Shown here: positions 7,430-9,094 of the stretch, piece after piece | Layout: each line of letters begins with the position of its first letter | Numbering within the stretch: the stretch's first letter is position 1 | From: Accumulibacter sp. | GTDB lineage: Bacteria; Pseudomonadota; Gammaproteobacteria; Burkholderiales; Rhodocyclaceae | DNA length: 9,094 nucleotides | NCBI GenBank assembly: GCA_031264825.1 | Contig: JAISDL010000071.1 | Coordinates: 1 to 9,094 of the forward strand | Reading direction: 5' to 3' | Program-made: the position numbers and the translations under genes | The notes under the pieces: generated by a model | What the model was told of the DNA's origin: nothing | What the model saw: only the letters and a program-made list of their open reading frames with translations | Databases searched by the model: none

Positions 7430-8197
7430 ATGCGTTTCGCCTCGCTCGGAAGCGGCAGCAAAGGCAACGCCCTTCTGATCGAATCGGACGGCGCGCGCAT
7501 CCTGATCGACTGCGGATTCTCGGCCCGGGACACGGTCAAAAGGCTGGCGCGCCTGTCGGTTTCTCCCGACGAAGTCGATGCCGTCCTCGTCACGCACGAA
7601 CACGGCGACCACGCGTCGGGCGTTTTCGGATTCTGCGGCCGCTTCGGAATCCCTGTTTACATGACGAAGGGGACGCGGCGCGGCGCGTGCAAGTGGGGGG
7701 ACGCGCCGGCGGCGCTCCACCTGATCGACAGCCATCGCGCGTTCTCGATCAAGGACCTCGACGTCACGCCATTCCCGATTCCGCACGACGCGCTCGAACC
7801 CGTTCAATTTGCCGTTTCAGACAATCGGCATTGCTTGGGCGTCCTGACCGACGCGGGGAAAGTGACGCCGCATATCGCCCGCGTGCTGGAGAAGTGCGAC
7901 GCGCTCGTGCTCGAATGCAATCACGATGTCGAAATGCTCACGTGCTCGGATTACCCCGCGCAACTCAAACGACGCATTTTCGGAGAATTCGGGCACTTGA
8001 GCAACGACCAAGCCGCCGCCTTCCTTCAATCCCTCGGAACGGCGCGGCTCCAGCACGTCGTCGCCGCACATCTGAGCGAACAGAACAATCGCCCCGAACT
8101 TGCGCTCTCCGCGCTCGCCGCCGTCCTCGACGGGTGTGCGGCGCGGCTCGACGCGGCGTATCAGAAAGAAGGCTTCTCCTGGCGCGAACTCGTTTGA
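7430..8197 (+). CDS. Metallo-beta-lactamase-fold hydrolase, YycJ/WalJ-like
   Basis: A 255-residue cytoplasmic metal-dependent hydrolase. It opens with RFASLGSGSKGNALLI (2-17), typical of the YycJ/WalJ branch. The metal-binding motif is THEHGDH (55-61; His56, His58, Asp60, His61). Further likely ligands are His119 in PHDA, Asp141 in LTDAG, His165 in ECNHD and His214 in AAHLSEQNN. All are intact and no signal peptide is present. WalJ of Firmicutes has been linked to cell-wall/DNA replication coordination, and some relatives show 5'-exonuclease activity; the role in proteobacteria is not established, so I give no symbol. GGGAAG lies just before the ATG. It is the last gene of the apparent dapA-bamC operon. 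It is not expected to be a beta-lactam resistance enzyme. Confidence 0.92.
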   Translation: MRFASLGSGSKGNALLIESDGARILIDCGFSARDTVKRLARLSVSPDEVDAVLVTHEHGDHASGVFGFCGRFGIPVYMTKGTRRGACKWGDAPAALHLIDSHRAFSIKDLDVTPFPIPHDALEPVQFAVSDNRHCLGVLTDAGKVTPHIARVLEKCDALVLECNHDVEMLTCSDYPAQLKRRIFGEFGHLSNDQAAAFLQSLGTARLQHVVAAHLSEQNNRPELALSALAAVLDGCAARLDAAYQKEGFSWRELV

Positions 8198-8200
8198 GGG

Positions 8201-8349
8201 GATCAGAAGACAGAGGACAGGAGACAGAAGACAGAGCGACCTTCGGCCTTTGTAGTCAGTTGTCTGTAATCCGATGGAGGAAGTTCTGCGACCACTGAAT
8301 ACTGAAAACTGATCACAAAGCGAGCGTCAGCGAGCGCTCTGTCCTCTGT
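8201..8349. repeat. Intergenic heptad-repeat block with nested inverted symmetry
   Basis: Four 7-bp units of consensus GRRGACA stand at 8206-8233. Two related units, AGTCAGT and TGTCTGT, are at 8254-8267. CACTGAA, TACTGAA and AACTGAT are at 8293-8313, and GCTCTGT plus CCTCTGT at 8336-8349. The outer arms are inverted: ACAGAGGACAG (8210-8220) is the exact complement of 8339-8349. The inner arms are too: 8256-8268 matches the complement of 8300-8312 at 11 of 13 bases. Two 10-bp units AGCGAGCGTC/AGCGAGCGCT lie between (about 8319-8338). No reading frame uses this stretch and it looks less GC-rich than its neighbours. It resembles a dispersed palindromic repeat or tiny mobile element, but copy number cannot be judged from one window. 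Confidence 0.6.
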
Positions 8350-8351
8350 TG

Positions 8352-8383
8352 AAAAACGCCCCCGCGTTCAGGCGAGGGCGTTT
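8352..8383 (-). terminator. Intrinsic terminator for the Ala/Pro lipoprotein gene
   Basis: The arms are 8354-8365 and 8372-8383 with a six-base loop. On the minus strand they form an unbroken 12-bp stem (one U-G pair) followed by TTTTT, ending the leftward lipoprotein transcript. On the plus strand there is one mismatch and the weaker tail TTTCCTT, so it may also stop transcripts of the convergent dapA-bamC-hydrolase operon. Confidence 0.8.
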
Positions 8384-8431
8384 CCTTATCCGAGTGCCGT
8401 TTGAAACCGGCTTCCCCGAACGAACGATTGC

Positions 8432-8869
8432 TTACTTCTTTTCGGCGGGGGCTGCCGGGGCGGCTGCTCCGGCAGCGGGCGCCGGAGTTTCGGCGGGCTT
8501 CGCGGCGTCGGCTGCGGGCGCTACGGGAGTGGGCGCCGGCGTTTCGGCTGCGGGCGCGGGTGCTCCTGCCGCAGCGGGTTCAGCCGCAGGTGCCGCAGGG
8601 GCGGGCGCTTCGGCGGGTTTCGCCGCGTCGCTTGCCGCAGGTGCTGCGGACGCTTCGGCGGGTTTAGCGGCGGCATCGGCGGGGGCCGGAGCCGACGCGG
8701 GTGTTTCAGCCGCAGGAGCAGGTGCGGGAGCAGGTGCGGGAGCCGGAGCCGGCGTTTCAGCCGCGGGCGCGGGGGCGGGAGCGGGTGGGGGTGGCGGTGT
8801 GGGCGCTTTGTTGTCGCAGGCCGAGAGGGAAAGCGCAATCAATGCGGCAAGGAAAAACGTTTTTTTCAT
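8432..8869 (-). CDS. Ala/Pro-rich low-complexity lipoprotein of unknown function
   Basis: A 145-residue precursor. The start has a clear lipid signal: Lys-Lys, a hydrophobic stretch and the lipobox Leu-Ser-Ala-Cys, so Cys18 is lipidated. The mature 128 residues are about 46% Ala and 29% Pro by hand count, with scattered Glu, Lys, Asp and Thr, and no visible folded domain. Internal repeats include AAETPA (three times) and variants of DAAKPAE (three times). It would be an extended tether or spacer in the periplasm. The residue after Cys is Asp, which in E. coli retains lipoproteins in the inner membrane; whether this rule holds here is unknown. GAGG lies about 8 nt before the ATG, a promoter about 90 bp upstream and a terminator downstream, so it is a single-gene transcript. 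The signal peptide, start site and flanking signals argue it is real despite the biased composition. Confidence 0.82.
   Translation of the reverse strand: MKKTFFLAALIALSLSACDNKAPTPPPPPAPAPAPAAETPAPAPAPAPAPAPAAETPASAPAPADAAAKPAEASAAPAASDAAKPAEAPAPAAPAAEPAAAGAPAPAAETPAPTPVAPAADAAKPAETPAPAAGAAAPAAPAEKK
8715..8738. repeat. Perfect 12-bp tandem duplication inside the lipoprotein gene
   Basis: GGAGCAGGTGCG occurs twice in a row (8715-8726, 8727-8738), followed by a diverged third unit, GGAGCCGGAGCC. It encodes Ala-Pro-Ala-Pro on the minus strand. Units of 12 bp keep the frame, so slippage here would change tether length without breaking the gene. Confidence 0.7.
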
Positions 8870-8901
8870 TTGGGATACCTCGGAAAAATAACGGTGAATT
8901 T

Positions 8902-8913
8902 GGCTTGCAAGCC
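8902..8913. repeat. Perfect 12-bp palindrome in the lipoprotein leader
   Basis: GGCTTGCAAGCC is its own reverse complement and lies 33-44 bp upstream of the lipoprotein start codon, within the predicted 5' leader. It could be an operator for a dimeric repressor. A simple RNA hairpin is less likely, as a perfect palindrome leaves no loop. Confidence 0.35.
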
Positions 8914-8959
8914 TCGATACAGGCCGATTTTTGGCTGACTCTTTACAGTCGGCATACCG

Positions 8960-8968
8960 ATTATAACA
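8960..8968 (-). promoter_or_regulatory. Extended -10 promoter for the lipoprotein gene
   Basis: On the minus strand it reads TGT-TATAAT: a perfect -10 hexamer with the TGn extension and no good -35 (the best is CTGAAT at 16 nt). Transcription would start near 8953, giving an untranslated leader of about 84 nt. The stretch from here to the window end at 9094 holds no gene I can support. Confidence 0.6.
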
Positions 8969-9094
8969 AGTTTGGAAGACGATTCAGCCCGAGGAAACAT
9001 TTTGGAAAGAACTGAAATGGAACTTGAGGCACGCCGAAAGTGGACGATTCAAAAGCTCTCAAGTTTAGTTTGTTTGTCTCAGTCGTAGTCATAC

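Noticed and set aside
9022..9043. Words ACTTGAG and CCGAAAGTGG shared with the spacer at 5268-5285 in swapped order
   Set aside because: A 10-base word repeated within 9 kb is expected many times by chance, and the order differs.
9017..9088. A 23-codon plus-strand frame near the right edge with GGAAAG upstream
   Set aside because: Too short, no recognisable sequence, and no promoter or conserved context visible.

Overview
The window comes from a high-GC Gram-negative bacterium, most likely a betaproteobacterium of the Burkholderiales type. That assignment rests on remembered gene order (dapA-bamC-metallo-beta-lactamase next to a MoxR/DUF58/TgpA cluster) and on protein wording, not on a database search.

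Left part (1-5128, minus strand, read right to left): a compact four-gene cluster. It encodes a MoxR-type AAA+ ATPase, a DUF58 membrane protein, a TgpA-like membrane transglutaminase and a MltB-type lytic murein transglycosylase that runs off the left edge. DUF58/tgpA overlap by 8 nt and tgpA/mltB by 4 nt, so they are probably translationally coupled. Three of the four genes appear to start with TTG or GTG. The cluster looks devoted to the cell envelope: ATPase plus DUF58 partner, periplasmic transglutaminase-fold domain, and a peptidoglycan-cleaving enzyme.

Divergent intergenic region (5129-5378): an extended -10 promoter facing left, a 10-bp tandem repeat, a strong rightward intrinsic terminator with no recognisable gene in front of it, and a weak promoter plus a good ribosome binding site for dapA.

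Middle part (5379-8197, plus strand): dapA (lysine/diaminopimelate synthesis), bamC (outer-membrane lipoprotein of the BAM complex) and a YycJ/WalJ-like metallo-beta-lactamase-fold hydrolase. They are spaced 15 and 17 nt apart, an apparent operon.

Right part (8198-9094): a roughly 150-bp intergenic block built of phased 7-bp repeats with nested inverted symmetry, a hairpin terminator, a minus-strand gene for a lipoprotein that is about three quarters Ala plus Pro, and its upstream region with an extended -10 promoter. I see no convincing gene between 8870 and 9094. I found no RNA gene, CRISPR array, insertion sequence or phage gene. The least explained items are the heptad repeat block, the orphan terminator before dapA and the Ala/Pro lipoprotein.
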